64,000 nt of DNA from Bradyrhizobium sp. (GTDB lineage Bacteria; Pseudomonadota; Alphaproteobacteria; Rhizobiales; Xanthobacteraceae), in NCBI RefSeq assembly GCF_030646015.1, contig NZ_JAUSLT010000072.1, forward strand, positions 1-64,000. Direction: 5' to 3'. The position numbers and the translations under genes are program-made. The notes beneath the pieces were generated by a model, which worked only from the letters and a program-made list of their open reading frames with translations, was not told the origin of the DNA and ran no database searches. Below are positions 9,480 through 19,150 of the stretch, piece by piece. Within the stretch, counting starts at the first letter, position 1. Every line of letters begins with the position of its first letter.

Positions 9480-9567
9480 GGGTATACCTCGTTCGGGTTG
9501 GGGAAGACGCGGGATAAGAATCGCCCGCCAGATCATGCAATCAACCTATGAACGCGGTCTTGCCGGG

Positions 9568-12500
9568 TCAAGCTCGGTCATCCCCTCGGACGACGGTTGC
9601 CAGTGCCGCGTCCAGCGCAGGAGTAGAAATCTCCATTAATTCAGGGGTTTCGGTCCAGAGCAGCGCGGCGCGGACCGGCAGTTGGGGATAAAGCTTCTGC
9701 AATACCGCCCGGTAGAGCGCCAGCTGCCGGACATAGCCCGTGGGGGCCCCGGCCAGGGCCGCCGGCGGGGCATGATTCGTCTTGTAATCGACGATCAAGA
9801 CCTCGGCTGCGGTCACCGCCAGCCGGTCGATCTGCCCCGAAACCAGGGCCGGCGACCGCCCCGGCCGCTCCAGCCTGCCGGCGATCGAGACCTCGGCCCG
9901 GCTGCCGGCCGCGAATACCGGCGCGAAGCGTGGATACCCGATCAACGCCAGCATCGATTCGGCGAGCGCCGCGCGGTCAGCGTCGGTCCAGTCGCCGGCG
10001 TTGCGGGCGAGATACCGCAGCGCCGCGTCGCGGCGGCCTTCGGCGACGACGTCAGGCAGGGATTGCAGCAGCCGGTGCACAAGCGTGCCGCGCAACAGCG
10101 CCCGTGCCCGCAGCTGGATTGATTCGCCTGATCTGACCGGATGGCCCTCGCTTGTGGCGGGATCGGACGGCCGCAGCAGATTGTCGGCGGATGGTTCCGC
10201 GGGCGCGGCGCCGCGCAACCATGACGGCAGCTCGGTCCGGGTGTTTGCCGCCGGCGCGGCAGCCGCGGCGGTAGGAGCCGCGACATCCTCGGGCCGCGAA
10301 TAGCGCTTCACCACCAGGCCGTCGGCCGTCTCGAACTCCTGCAGCTGCAATCCGGAATTGCCGAGGCCCTTGACGATCAGGTCGTACCAGGAGAATTCGC
10401 GCACGCTCTTCATGTTGCCGGGCATGCAGCCGCCGACGATCAGGCGGTCGGCCGCCCGCGTCATCGCCACATAGAGCAGGCGGCGGTATTCGTCCTCGGT
10501 CTCTGCAAGCATCCCGGTGCGCGCAGCCGCGACCGCGGCGGGATCGTCGGCCTTCCTGCCGGCCCAGACCACGACGCCGGGCGCGTGCGGCTGCGCATTG
10601 CCGCGCGGCAGATGGATCAGCTTCAGGCGCTGGGTATCGGCCGGCGACGAGGTGGTGTCGACCAGGAACACGACCGGCGCCTCCAGCCCCTTGGCGCCGT
10701 GCACGGTCATGACGCGGACTTCGTCGCGCGAGATTTCCATGTCGCGCTTCACTTCGGTATCGGCGGCGCGCAGCCACGCCATAAAACCCTGCAGCGAGGC
10801 CGGCGCCTTGCGCTCATAGCCCAGGGCCAGTTCGAGAAATTCGTCGAGCGCGTCATTGGCCTCATGGCCGAGCCGCTTCAGGATCCGCTTGCGACCGCCA
10901 TCGCCGCCGAGCAGCCATGCATAGAAGGCAAACGGCGGCTCGGCGGCAAACCGGCGCTCGCAGGCTTCGAGACGCCTCAGCGCCTCGGCGAATTTGCCGT
11001 CAGCCGCGGCGTGAAGGCTCAGTGCGTTGCGCAGCGATCCCTTGCGCGCCCGCGCCAGCGTGAACAGGTCGTCGTCATCCAGCCCGAACAGCGGGCTTTT
11101 GAGCGCCACCGCGAGCGCCAGGTCGTCCTGCGGCAGCAGCAGTGCATCGGCGAGATTCATCAGGTCGATGATAGCGATGTGCTCGGTCAATTTCAGCCGG
11201 TCGGCGCCGGCGACCGGGACATTGGCGTGTTTCAGCGCCTGGATCACGGCGTCGAAGGCGTTGCCGCGCCGCCGCACCAACACCAGCACGTCGCCGTAAC
11301 GCAAGCGGCGGCGCTTGCCGGTGTGGCCGGTCATGGTGCCGCCTTCGACCAGCGACTTGATCTCGGCCTGGATGCGCTTTGAAAGTTTCACTTCCGGTGA
11401 AGTCGCCGACACCCCGTCGAACGGCGCGCGCCAGCCCTCGATGTCCTGGCGGTCGTCGGCTTCGGCCAATTCCCAGAGATCGATCAGGCTCGGCCCGGCG
11501 TCGTCGAGCGAATGATGGATCGGATAGCCGGTTTCGACCGCGTGAATGCTGCCGTAAATTTCCTGCTCGCGGAACACATGGTCGACCGATTGCAGGATCG
11601 ACGGCCCGGAGCGGAACGAATAGGTGAACGAGATCGGATCGAATTTCAGTCCGGCGTCCACGAACTTCCTGTGCAGCGATCTGCGGCGGGCATCGAACTC
11701 GCGGGGTGCTGCGCCCTGGAACGAGAAGATCGACTGCTTCTCGTCGCCGACCGCGAACACCGTGCGCACGACGCCGTCGCGCGCGCCCTCGCCGGAGGTG
11801 AATTCGGAAATGATGTGGTCGACGATGTCCCATTGCCGTGGGCTGGTGTCCTGCGCCTCGTCGATCAGCACGTGGTCGACGCCGCGATCGAGCTTGTAAT
11901 GCACCCAGGCGGATGCGCCGCCATTCAGCATCGCCAGCGTCTTGTCGATCAGATCGTCATAATCGAGCAGGCCGCGTTCCTGTTTCTCGCGGCGGTAGTT
12001 CGCCGCCGCCGCCGTGGCGATCTGCAGCAGTGCCTGGGTGCGGTCGCGCTGGGTCAGCGCGCGGCGCCGCTCGATCAGGGTGTGGAGCCGGCCGGCTTCG
12101 GCGTCGAACCATTGGGCGAGCTGCGGCCGGGCGTCGCAAAGTTTTTTTGTCACCACCGATTTGCGCGGCGTGCTGGCGTCGGTAAGAAACACCTCGAGAT
12201 ACTTGTCGACCTGCTCGATGCCGGAGAGCACCAGCGCCTGGCGCAGCCGCCCGGCCTGAGCCTGATCGGCGTTGCTGCTGACACCGAGAATGGCGGCGAC
12301 CTCCTCCCACCGCGATCGCGGTAGATGCGGCCCGTCGACAATCTCGCGTTCGACACTCTCGATGGAATCGCCGGGATCGACCCCGAGCGCGTCGGACACC
12401 TGCGCCGCCGCGGCATCGGCGGAACCGGCGCCGTCGGTCCAAGCCATGAAATGGTCGCGGCTGAGACAGGCCTCGCGCACGACATCCTTGAAGGTGACGT

Positions 12501-13077
12501 CGGCCGCACTGGCCATCGCGACCGTCAAGGCGCGCCCGGTCGGGCTGTCGGGATCGCTGGAGGCTTCGAGCAGCACCGCGAGGTTGGCGCGCTCCATCAT
12601 CGCGGTCTGGTCGCGGTCGTCGAGCACGGCGAAGCGCGCCGGCACATTGGCCTCGAACGGAAATTGCTGCAGCAGCCGGGTGCACAGCGCGTGGATGGTC
12701 TGCACCTTCAGCCCGCCCGGCGTCTCCAGCGCGGAGGCGAACAATTCGCGGGCGCGCATGCGGAGCTTCGCATCGACGCGCGCGATGCCTGCCTCGACGA
12801 TCGCTTCGTCCAGCGCCCTGTCATCGAGCGTGACCCAGTGGCCGAGGGTGGAGAACACCCGCTCCGCCATGTTGGCGGCGGCGGCCTTGGTGAAGGTGAT
12901 GCAGAGGATTTTTTCCGGCGGCACATTGCTGAGCAAGAGCCGGATCACCCGCTGCACCAGCACATGGGTCTTGCCCGAGCCGGCATTGGCCGAGACGAAG
13001 GCGGAAGACGCGGGGTCGGACGCGCGCGCCTGCGTCGCGCGGACGGCGTCGGGAATGGGGCGCGGCGCGGCTACCAT
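9568..13077 (-). CDS. addA: double-strand break repair helicase-nuclease AddA
   Basis: A 1169-aa UvrD-like helicase with a C-terminal nuclease, the AddA subunit of the RecBCD-equivalent AddAB. Walker A is SANAGSGKTHVLVQR near residue 30; ILCITFTKAAAANMAERV is motif Ia; VDHVLIDEAQDTSPRQWDI is Walker B/motif II; FAVGDEKQSIFSFQGA is motif III; VRVMTVHGAKGLEAPVVFL and YVAMTRAADRL are motifs V and VI. The RecB-type nuclease motif is EVLIVDYKTNHAP. ATG 13077 is chosen because it overlaps the addB stop by 7 bp; a longer frame exists upstream within addB. Confidence 0.95.
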   Translation of the reverse strand: MVAAPRPIPDAVRATQARASDPASSAFVSANAGSGKTHVLVQRVIRLLLSNVPPEKILCITFTKAAAANMAERVFSTLGHWVTLDDRALDEAIVEAGIARVDAKLRMRARELFASALETPGGLKVQTIHALCTRLLQQFPFEANVPARFAVLDDRDQTAMMERANLAVLLEASSDPDSPTGRALTVAMASAADVTFKDVVREACLSRDHFMAWTDGAGSADAAAAQVSDALGVDPGDSIESVEREIVDGPHLPRSRWEEVAAILGVSSNADQAQAGRLRQALVLSGIEQVDKYLEVFLTDASTPRKSVVTKKLCDARPQLAQWFDAEAGRLHTLIERRRALTQRDRTQALLQIATAAAANYRREKQERGLLDYDDLIDKTLAMLNGGASAWVHYKLDRGVDHVLIDEAQDTSPRQWDIVDHIISEFTSGEGARDGVVRTVFAVGDEKQSIFSFQGAAPREFDARRRSLHRKFVDAGLKFDPISFTYSFRSGPSILQSVDHVFREQEIYGSIHAVETGYPIHHSLDDAGPSLIDLWELAEADDRQDIEGWRAPFDGVSATSPEVKLSKRIQAEIKSLVEGGTMTGHTGKRRRLRYGDVLVLVRRRGNAFDAVIQALKHANVPVAGADRLKLTEHIAIIDLMNLADALLLPQDDLALAVALKSPLFGLDDDDLFTLARARKGSLRNALSLHAAADGKFAEALRRLEACERRFAAEPPFAFYAWLLGGDGGRKRILKRLGHEANDALDEFLELALGYERKAPASLQGFMAWLRAADTEVKRDMEISRDEVRVMTVHGAKGLEAPVVFLVDTTSSPADTQRLKLIHLPRGNAQPHAPGVVVWAGRKADDPAAVAAARTGMLAETEDEYRRLLYVAMTRAADRLIVGGCMPGNMKSVREFSWYDLIVKGLGNSGLQLQEFETADGLVVKRYSRPEDVAAPTAAAAAPAANTRTELPSWLRGAAPAEPSADNLLRPSDPATSEGHPVRSGESIQLRARALLRGTLVHRLLQSLPDVVAEGRRDAALRYLARNAGDWTDADRAALAESMLALIGYPRFAPVFAAGSRAEVSIAGRLERPGRSPALVSGQIDRLAVTAAEVLIVDYKTNHAPPAALAGAPTGYVRQLALYRAVLQKLYPQLPVRAALLWTETPELMEISTPALDAALATVVRGDDRA

Positions 13078-16000
13078 TCCTCGATCCCCAGGCCGCCCGC
13101 GGCGGACCACTCCTTGATCCGCGCGAGATCGTCGTACGAGCCGTAGCGGTTCGCCCACATCGACAGATTGAGCGAGGTATAGGGTTGCGCTTCATTCTCG
13201 AAGGCGCGGATCAGGTTTTCCAGCTTGTTGCGGGCTTCATCGGCGGCGGCATCGGGTAGCTGCGCCTGATCGCTTTTGTTGATCTTCAACTCCAGCGGCT
13301 TCGCTTCGCCCGGCGGATTGTTGCCGCTGAGCCTGACATAACCGAGTTCGCTGACCGAGGCGCCCGCCGCAATGCCTGCAAAACCGCCCTCGCGCAGGAT
13401 CGCCGCCTCCAGCGTCAGCTGCGGCGACAGCCCCATGCGAACCTGCTTGCCGGTCGGCGGTTGCCCGGTCTTGTAATCGAGAATGGCAAAACTGCCGTCA
13501 CGGCGGCGTTCGATCCGGTCGGCGCGCGCCGACAGATGGAAGATGCGGGCATTGTCGAGCGGGATCGGAATTTCGCCGCGAATTTCGGCCTCGATGGCAC
13601 TGACATCGCCGCGCCGCACGATTTCCCAGGCCGAGAACCATCCGGCGATCCGGTTAAACCGTGGCCACCACAGCGCGCGGGCTTCCGGCCGTTCCATCAA
13701 CGGCGCAAAATATTTCTCGCCGATGCGGCGCAACTCGCGCGCGGGATCGTCGGGCAGCGCGGTGGCGTACACTTGCGTGAATTCGCCGAGCGCATCGTGG
13801 ATCGCCGAACCGCGGTCGGCGGCCGACAGCGGCATGTCGACGGGGTCGAGCGGCGCAAGCTTCAGAATGTATTTGGCGTAGATCGTATAGGGGTCGCGCA
13901 GCCAGTCTTCGATCGCCGTCACCGACAGTTTCAACGGCCTGACCGCGCGCGGCGGCTTTGGCGCGGGCTGCTTGATCGGTTCGACCTTGTCGGGGCTGTC
14001 GAGCCGGTCGGCGTAGCCGACATATTTTTCGCCGGCCGCGACTGCGGCGTCCCAGCATTGCTCGCCCGCCACCGCTTCGAGCCGGTGCAGGAAACGCGAC
14101 GCAACGGCGGGCGCGCCGCCAACCTTCGCGGCGTGACTGAGGATCACGTCATCGGCGCCGAGCAGCTGGGCAAAATCATGCGCGGAGAGGCCGATGCGCC
14201 GCTCCGGCAAATCGAGGCCGAGCTCGTGCCGCATCGGCCGGCTCAGCCACGGATCGATCCGAGGCTGCGGCGGCCAGACCCCTTCGACCAGCCCGCCCAG
14301 AATGATTCGGTCGGATTGCGTCAACCGCGCTTCCAGCTGGCCGTAGATGTGAAGCTGCGCCCGCGCCGATTCCGGCCGCCGCACGATGCGGTCGGCGAAC
14401 GCGGTCTGGAATACTTCGGGGTAGTCGCCGAGTTCGACCATCAGGCCGCTCGGCGCCTGTCCCGCGAGCAGATCGTCGAAGGCGGCTGCAAGCGCCGAGC
14501 CTTGCGGCCCGTCGAAGGCGACCGCGACGCCATCCGGGTCGCGCGACAATTCCAGCAGGACATCGCGATGGCGTGTTGCAAGTTCGGCGAAGTCATGCGG
14601 CTTCGACGCGCCGAGGCTTTCGAGCGGAGCGAGGGCTTTTCGCAACAGTTCAACCAGCGCCTGGGCCAAATCGAGTTCTTCGTTGGTGAGTCCGGCGCGC
14701 GGCTCGGCGCGGTGCAGCGAGGACGTCTCGCCTTTGCGGAGTTTTGTCAGCTCCTGGCGAAATCGGGAGAGATCGCGGGCCAACCCGCTGCTTCCTGCTT
14801 GCGGACGCGTGCCGCGCAACAGCGCCAGCTCGAGCACCTCGATGGCACTCTTGAAAGCGCCGTGCGCGCCGCCGAGCCGGCACAGCGGATGCTTTAGCAG
14901 TGCCAGCAGCGTCGGCGGCTCCAGCCCGTTGGCCGCCGCCTCGGCGGCGAGCCTGGCGAAAATTCCCGCCGACGTGTCCGTCAGCGCGTCGCCGCCGGAA
15001 TCGTCGAATTCCAGGTTCCAGCGGCCGAGCGCCGCGGCCACGCGCCGCGCCAGCGCGCGATCCGGTGTCACCAGCGCCGCCGATTTGTTCAGGTGTCGCG
15101 CCTCGCGCATCGCCACCGCGATCGCCAGCGCCTCCATCTCGGGATTGGCCGCCGCGATGACGGCGAGGCTGGTCATCCCCCGCGAAATCTTTTCCAAAAC
15201 CTCCGGCTCGCCCAGCCGCCGGTGCCATTGCGCGGTCGCATTCGAGGGCCGCATCGCCTCGGAGACCAGCACGTCGCGCCCATGCGGCGCCGGGCTCCCT
15301 AAAATTTCGACGTCGCCGCGCTTGATGCCGAAGCGGTCGAGCAGCGCGTGCATCGCGAATTGCGGATGGTTCGATGCCGGATGCGCGGTGAACCTGCCAT
15401 CCGTAGTCTGGACGCCGCCGATCAATTGCCAGGCATCGTCGTCGAGATCGGTATCGAGCCCCGGCAGCACTACTGCGCCCCGCGGCAGGCCGGCGACGGT
15501 CTGCAGCAGTCGTGCGGTCGACGGCATCGATCCGGTCGAACCCGCCGCGATCACCGGCCCGTCATGATGCGCGGTCAGGCGGGCGGCTTCGGCCTCGATC
15601 AACAGATCGCGTCGCGCCGCCGGCTCGATCCTGCCATGCGCGGCGAGGATATTGGGCCACGCCGTCTTGGCGATGTCGAGGAACTGCAGCGTGAGCTGCC
15701 AGTACCGGTCGAGCGCATCCGGCACCAGCCCATCGAGCGCGCTCCATTCGACCTTGCGGGTCACCATGTCGTCCATCAGCCGCGCCAGATCGTCGGCCAG
15801 CGCCAGCGTCGAGGCCGGTCCGCCGGTCACCAGCGGCGCCTGCGCCGCGTCGGCCGGCCGGATCTGCTTCGCCCATGCGGCGATCAGTTGCGCCAGCAGC
15901 AGGCGGCGCTGCAGCCCGTCCATCGCGGGGGGAATTTCCAGCGCGGCCGATCCGGGCGAGGTGGCCTGCGCGAACGCCAGCTCGTCCTCGTCGATGTCGC

Positions 16001-16226
16001 CAAGTGCCACGATGCGCGGCAGCACCACCGCGTCGGTCTTCAGCTCGTCGAGAAAGATTTCCCGCGCCATGCGCCCGGCGCGCAGGGTCGGCAGATACAG
16101 CGTCGCCTGCGCCAGCCTGGCCGGATCGCTGCGGGCCTCGAAGCCCTCGACCAGCCTGCCATCGACCAGAGCGGCGATGACGGTGCGCAGGAACGGCGCG
16201 GATACTGGGACGCTGAAAACGCGCAT
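13071..16226 (-). CDS. addB: double-strand break repair protein AddB
   Basis: A 1051-aa partner of AddA. Its N-terminal helicase-like half lacks a recognisable Walker A and is expected to bind Chi-type sites rather than unwind, as in other AddB proteins. The C-terminal RecB-family nuclease shows FAILDYKTGQPPTGKQV. I see no four-Cys pattern for an iron-sulfur cluster of the Bacillus AddB type: only isolated Cys (HPLCRL, EQCWDA) are present. It is directly upstream of and overlapping addA, so the two are co-translated. Confidence 0.94.
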   Translation of the reverse strand: MRVFSVPVSAPFLRTVIAALVDGRLVEGFEARSDPARLAQATLYLPTLRAGRMAREIFLDELKTDAVVLPRIVALGDIDEDELAFAQATSPGSAALEIPPAMDGLQRRLLLAQLIAAWAKQIRPADAAQAPLVTGGPASTLALADDLARLMDDMVTRKVEWSALDGLVPDALDRYWQLTLQFLDIAKTAWPNILAAHGRIEPAARRDLLIEAEAARLTAHHDGPVIAAGSTGSMPSTARLLQTVAGLPRGAVVLPGLDTDLDDDAWQLIGGVQTTDGRFTAHPASNHPQFAMHALLDRFGIKRGDVEILGSPAPHGRDVLVSEAMRPSNATAQWHRRLGEPEVLEKISRGMTSLAVIAAANPEMEALAIAVAMREARHLNKSAALVTPDRALARRVAAALGRWNLEFDDSGGDALTDTSAGIFARLAAEAAANGLEPPTLLALLKHPLCRLGGAHGAFKSAIEVLELALLRGTRPQAGSSGLARDLSRFRQELTKLRKGETSSLHRAEPRAGLTNEELDLAQALVELLRKALAPLESLGASKPHDFAELATRHRDVLLELSRDPDGVAVAFDGPQGSALAAAFDDLLAGQAPSGLMVELGDYPEVFQTAFADRIVRRPESARAQLHIYGQLEARLTQSDRIILGGLVEGVWPPQPRIDPWLSRPMRHELGLDLPERRIGLSAHDFAQLLGADDVILSHAAKVGGAPAVASRFLHRLEAVAGEQCWDAAVAAGEKYVGYADRLDSPDKVEPIKQPAPKPPRAVRPLKLSVTAIEDWLRDPYTIYAKYILKLAPLDPVDMPLSAADRGSAIHDALGEFTQVYATALPDDPARELRRIGEKYFAPLMERPEARALWWPRFNRIAGWFSAWEIVRRGDVSAIEAEIRGEIPIPLDNARIFHLSARADRIERRRDGSFAILDYKTGQPPTGKQVRMGLSPQLTLEAAILREGGFAGIAAGASVSELGYVRLSGNNPPGEAKPLELKINKSDQAQLPDAAADEARNKLENLIRAFENEAQPYTSLNLSMWANRYGSYDDLARIKEWSAAGGLGIEEW

Positions 16227-16344
16227 GAGCTGCCTGATTCGGGATCAGGGGGCATCATGGCATGGGCGCCTTCGGCGTGCATATCTTATTGAATATGCAG
16301 GCTTCTGTATCTGTGCATGGGGTTGTTTTCGAAGTTATTGTGGT

Positions 16345-16386
16345 CGTCATTCCGGGTTCGATGCCTTGCATCGTCCCGGAATGACG
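16345..16386. repeat. short palindromic repeat (CGTCATTCCGGG family)
   Basis: Perfect 12-bp arms CGTCATTCCGGG (16345-16356) and CCCGGAATGACG (16375-16386), with a second CGATGC/GCATCG pairing in the loop. It lies between the MurU-like gene and addB. A related element lies at 60549-60671. Confidence 0.85.
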
Positions 16387-16393
16387 GGTGTCC

Positions 16394-17116
16394 CTACGCC
16401 ACGCTGGCGAGGAACGCCCGTTCCGCCGCCTGCACCGCGTCGGGGGTTCCGACATGCATCCACACGCCGTCCAGCCGCAGGCCGAACAGCCGCCCCTGCT
16501 CGTTGGCGGAATCAAATTTCCGGGTCAGCGAAAATTCGCCCTTCGGCGCGTCGGCGAACAGTGACGGCGACATGATCGCGGCACCGGCATAGACGAACGG
16601 AACCACCTCGTGTTCCCGGCGCTTGCGCAGCACGCCGTCGGCCAGCATGGCGTAATCGCCGCGGCCGGCATAGCCGATGCTGCTCGCCGTCGGCGCCATC
16701 AGCAGCAGGATATCCATCCGCGCGGGGTCGAAGGCTTCCGCCAGCCGGGCCAGATTGGGCCGCACGCCATCGATCCATAGGGTGTCGGCGTTGACATGGA
16801 AGAACGGCGCGTCGCCCAGCAAAGGCAGCGCCTTGACGACGGCGCCGCCGGTGCCGAGCACCTGGTCACGCTCATCCGAAATGATCACGCGGGGCCGGGT
16901 TCGCCCCTTGGTGTGATCGATGATCTGGTCGGGCAGGTAATGCACATTGACGACGGCCTCTTCGACGCCAGCGTCGCCGAGCTTGTCCAGCACATGATCG
17001 AGCAAGGCGCTGCCGGCCACGCGCACCAGCGGCTTCGGCATGTTGTCGGTCAGGGGACGCATGCGCAGGCCAAGACCGGCGGCGAGGACCATGGCTTTGG
17101 TGGGCTTGACGGACAT
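16394..17116 (-). CDS. MurU-like nucleotidyltransferase (NTP-transferase family)
   Basis: A 240-aa protein with the sugar-1-phosphate nucleotidyltransferase signature KAMVLAAGLGLRMRPLTDNMPKPLV and the metal-binding HVNADTLW. Close relatives in Pseudomonas and Caulobacter are MurU, which makes UDP-MurNAc from MurNAc-1-phosphate in cell-wall recycling. The upstream tsaE-amgK fusion carries the AmgK sugar-kinase half that feeds MurU, which supports the assignment. Only a PilZ gene lies between them. Without the context it could be another NDP-sugar synthase. Confidence 0.82.
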   Translation of the reverse strand: MSVKPTKAMVLAAGLGLRMRPLTDNMPKPLVRVAGSALLDHVLDKLGDAGVEEAVVNVHYLPDQIIDHTKGRTRPRVIISDERDQVLGTGGAVVKALPLLGDAPFFHVNADTLWIDGVRPNLARLAEAFDPARMDILLLMAPTASSIGYAGRGDYAMLADGVLRKRREHEVVPFVYAGAAIMSPSLFADAPKGEFSLTRKFDSANEQGRLFGLRLDGVWMHVGTPDAVQAAERAFLASVA

Positions 17117-17233
17117 TTTTGGAAACTTCTCGAACAGTTATGGTGAACCGCAATCATATCACGGCGATTCGCTGGCCGCATGGATCATGACGCCTTAGTC
17201 GTCCGGCATGACGGCCATACGACGGCGTCACCC

Positions 17234-17551
17234 TCAGGCGTCGGCCTCTTGCGAGCGCTTGGCTTTTTTCAGCTTGGCGCCGGTTTTGATGAAATTGACG
17301 CCGATCTGGTCGCCATTGACCCAGGACAGCTCGCAGCGGCGGTAGGCCAGGCCGGTGGACGACAGCAGCAGGAAGAATTCCTTCAGATGCAACCCCTCGA
17401 CCGAGCCCTCAACCGTGAGCTTGGCGCCGGTTTCCGACACGTCTTCCATCGTGCATTCGCGCCGCCAGGTGCCGTCGATGCCCATCATGTGCGCGGAAAA
17501 ACCGCGCTCAAAGATCACGCGTTCGCCCTTGCGCCGCTCGCTCGTCGCCAT
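17234..17551 (-). CDS. PilZ domain protein (putative c-di-GMP receptor)
   Basis: A 105-aa single-domain PilZ protein. Both ligand motifs are recognisable: the RxxxR-type switch near the start (SERRKGERV) and D-x-S-x-x-G in MEDVSETGAKLTV. The C-terminus is Lys-rich (KTGAKLKKAKRSQEADA). Such proteins bind cyclic di-GMP and act by protein contact; the partner is unknown. MATSERR at 17551 is preferred over an upstream in-frame start that adds nine non-conserved residues. It lies between the MurU-like gene and the tsaE-amgK fusion on the same strand. Confidence 0.85.
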   Translation of the reverse strand: MATSERRKGERVIFERGFSAHMMGIDGTWRRECTMEDVSETGAKLTVEGSVEGLHLKEFFLLLSSTGLAYRRCELSWVNGDQIGVNFIKTGAKLKKAKRSQEADA

Positions 17552-17641
17552 TGATTTGCTCCGCCAAAGCCGCCACACCCCGGGCTTTCGGGGCAGGCAC
17601 TAAGCGCAGGTTAACGCGGGGGTGGCTAATAACCCGTAAAC

Positions 17642-19150
17642 CTACGGGCCCGGCGGCGGCACATGGGCGGCATACCACTCCCGAAGCGGCGCCAGCACCG
17701 GGTGCGCCAGCGAACGGGTGAGATAGGTCCAGATCCGGGGCTGGTGCTTCAGATACTGCGGCTTGCCGTCGCGGCGGTTGAGCCGGGCAAAGGTGCCGAG
17801 CAGCCGCGTGTTCCGCTGCGCCGACATGATGGCGTAGAGTTCGGCGAACTGGGCCGCGTCGAAGCTGCCGTCGGCCGCGCGCCGCGCCTTGATGTAGCGC
17901 GTCAGCAGCGCGAGTTCGAGCGCTTCGGGAACGTCGATCCGCGCATCCTGCAGCAGCGACACCAGATCGTAGCTGGCCGGTCCCATGACGGTGTCCTGGA
18001 AGTCGATGATGCCGACCCGCGCAATGCCCTGGCGCTCGCCGAGCCAGATCAGGTTGGGCGAATGAAAATCACGCAGCACCCAGGTCTTGTCGGCTGCCGC
18101 GGGCCTGGCGAGCAGATCGCGCCACATCGCGACGAATTCGGCGCTGACATCATCGGTCAGGACGGCGCCGCGATCCGGCAGATACCATTCGGGCATCAGT
18201 CCGATCTCGACCAGCAGCGCATCGGTGTCGAAGAAGGGAATGGCGTAGGTGAACCCGGGCGCCAGCGGCAGTCTTTCCGGCAAGGGCTCGCGATGCAGTG
18301 CCACCAGCATGTCGGTCGCGGCCTCGTAACGATCCGCGATCGGCGCGGGCGGATCACCCTCGATGACGCCTTCGCCGCCGAAATCCTCGGTGATCAGAAA
18401 TCCGGCGTCGAGGTCGGCATGGTGGATGGCGGGCGCCGAGAAGCCGCGCTCGCGCAAGCCGTTGGCGATGGCGACGAACGGCTTGACGTTCTCGGCCAGA
18501 TGCACGGCCGTGGCATAGGTCTTGCCGCCATCGGGCCGCCGCGGCGAGTTCATCAGGATCACGACGTCATCGTCGCGGATCAGCCGCGCATAGGAGCGGG
18601 TCGAGGCGTCGCCGGCCATGCGCCGGCGCTTGGCGTCGAGATGGCCGGCGCCGTCGAGAAACTGCCGCAGCGTCTTCAGCCGCGCGACCTGCGCGGCGGC
18701 CTTGCCGTAGCCGGTGATTTCGGCCGATCGTGCCGCCGAGCCCAGCGCCGGGCGATGGCTGAGCGCGATGTCGATGCGGTCTTCCGGCAGCGTACCGGCG
18801 GCCCGTTCCGGCCATTCGATCAGCACCACCGTGGCGTCCGGCAAGGGCGACAGCCCGATCTCCTCCAGTTCGATGGGATCGTTGACCCGGTAGAGATCGG
18901 CGTGAATCAGCGGAAACGGGGCGAGGTCGTAGCTTTGCGCCAGCGTGAAGGTCGGGCTTGGCACCTCCAGCGCGTCGTCGTCGGCGAGATAACGGATCAT
19001 GGCGCGCGCCGCGGCGGTCTTGCCGGCGCCGAGATCGCCCGAGAGGGTGATGAGGTCGCCGGGGCCGATCAGCAAAGCGAGGTCGGCCATCAAATGCGCC
19101 GTCGCGGTCTCGTTCGACAGCGCCAGCGAGAATGTGACGGGAGCGGTCAT
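17642..19150 (-). CDS. TsaE-AmgK fusion: t6A ATPase and anomeric sugar kinase (aminoglycoside phosphotransferase fold)
   Basis: A 502-aa two-domain protein. Residues 1 to about 150 are TsaE, the ATPase of the threonylcarbamoyladenosine (t6A) tRNA complex, with Walker A LSGDLGAGKTAAARAM and VPSPTFTLAQSYD and HADLYRVNDP. Residues from about 160 on are an APH/choline-kinase-like domain (MAGDASTRSYARL, TWVLRDFHSPNLIWL as catalytic loop, RVGIIDFQDTVMGPASYDL as metal loop), the AmgK family that phosphorylates MurNAc/GlcNAc. The two domains are separate genes in many bacteria. It overlaps divL by 4 bp (ATGA) and lies upstream of the MurU-like gene. Confidence 0.9.
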   Translation of the reverse strand: MTAPVTFSLALSNETATAHLMADLALLIGPGDLITLSGDLGAGKTAAARAMIRYLADDDALEVPSPTFTLAQSYDLAPFPLIHADLYRVNDPIELEEIGLSPLPDATVVLIEWPERAAGTLPEDRIDIALSHRPALGSAARSAEITGYGKAAAQVARLKTLRQFLDGAGHLDAKRRRMAGDASTRSYARLIRDDDVVILMNSPRRPDGGKTYATAVHLAENVKPFVAIANGLRERGFSAPAIHHADLDAGFLITEDFGGEGVIEGDPPAPIADRYEAATDMLVALHREPLPERLPLAPGFTYAIPFFDTDALLVEIGLMPEWYLPDRGAVLTDDVSAEFVAMWRDLLARPAAADKTWVLRDFHSPNLIWLGERQGIARVGIIDFQDTVMGPASYDLVSLLQDARIDVPEALELALLTRYIKARRAADGSFDAAQFAELYAIMSAQRNTRLLGTFARLNRRDGKPQYLKHQPRIWTYLTRSLAHPVLAPLREWYAAHVPPPGP

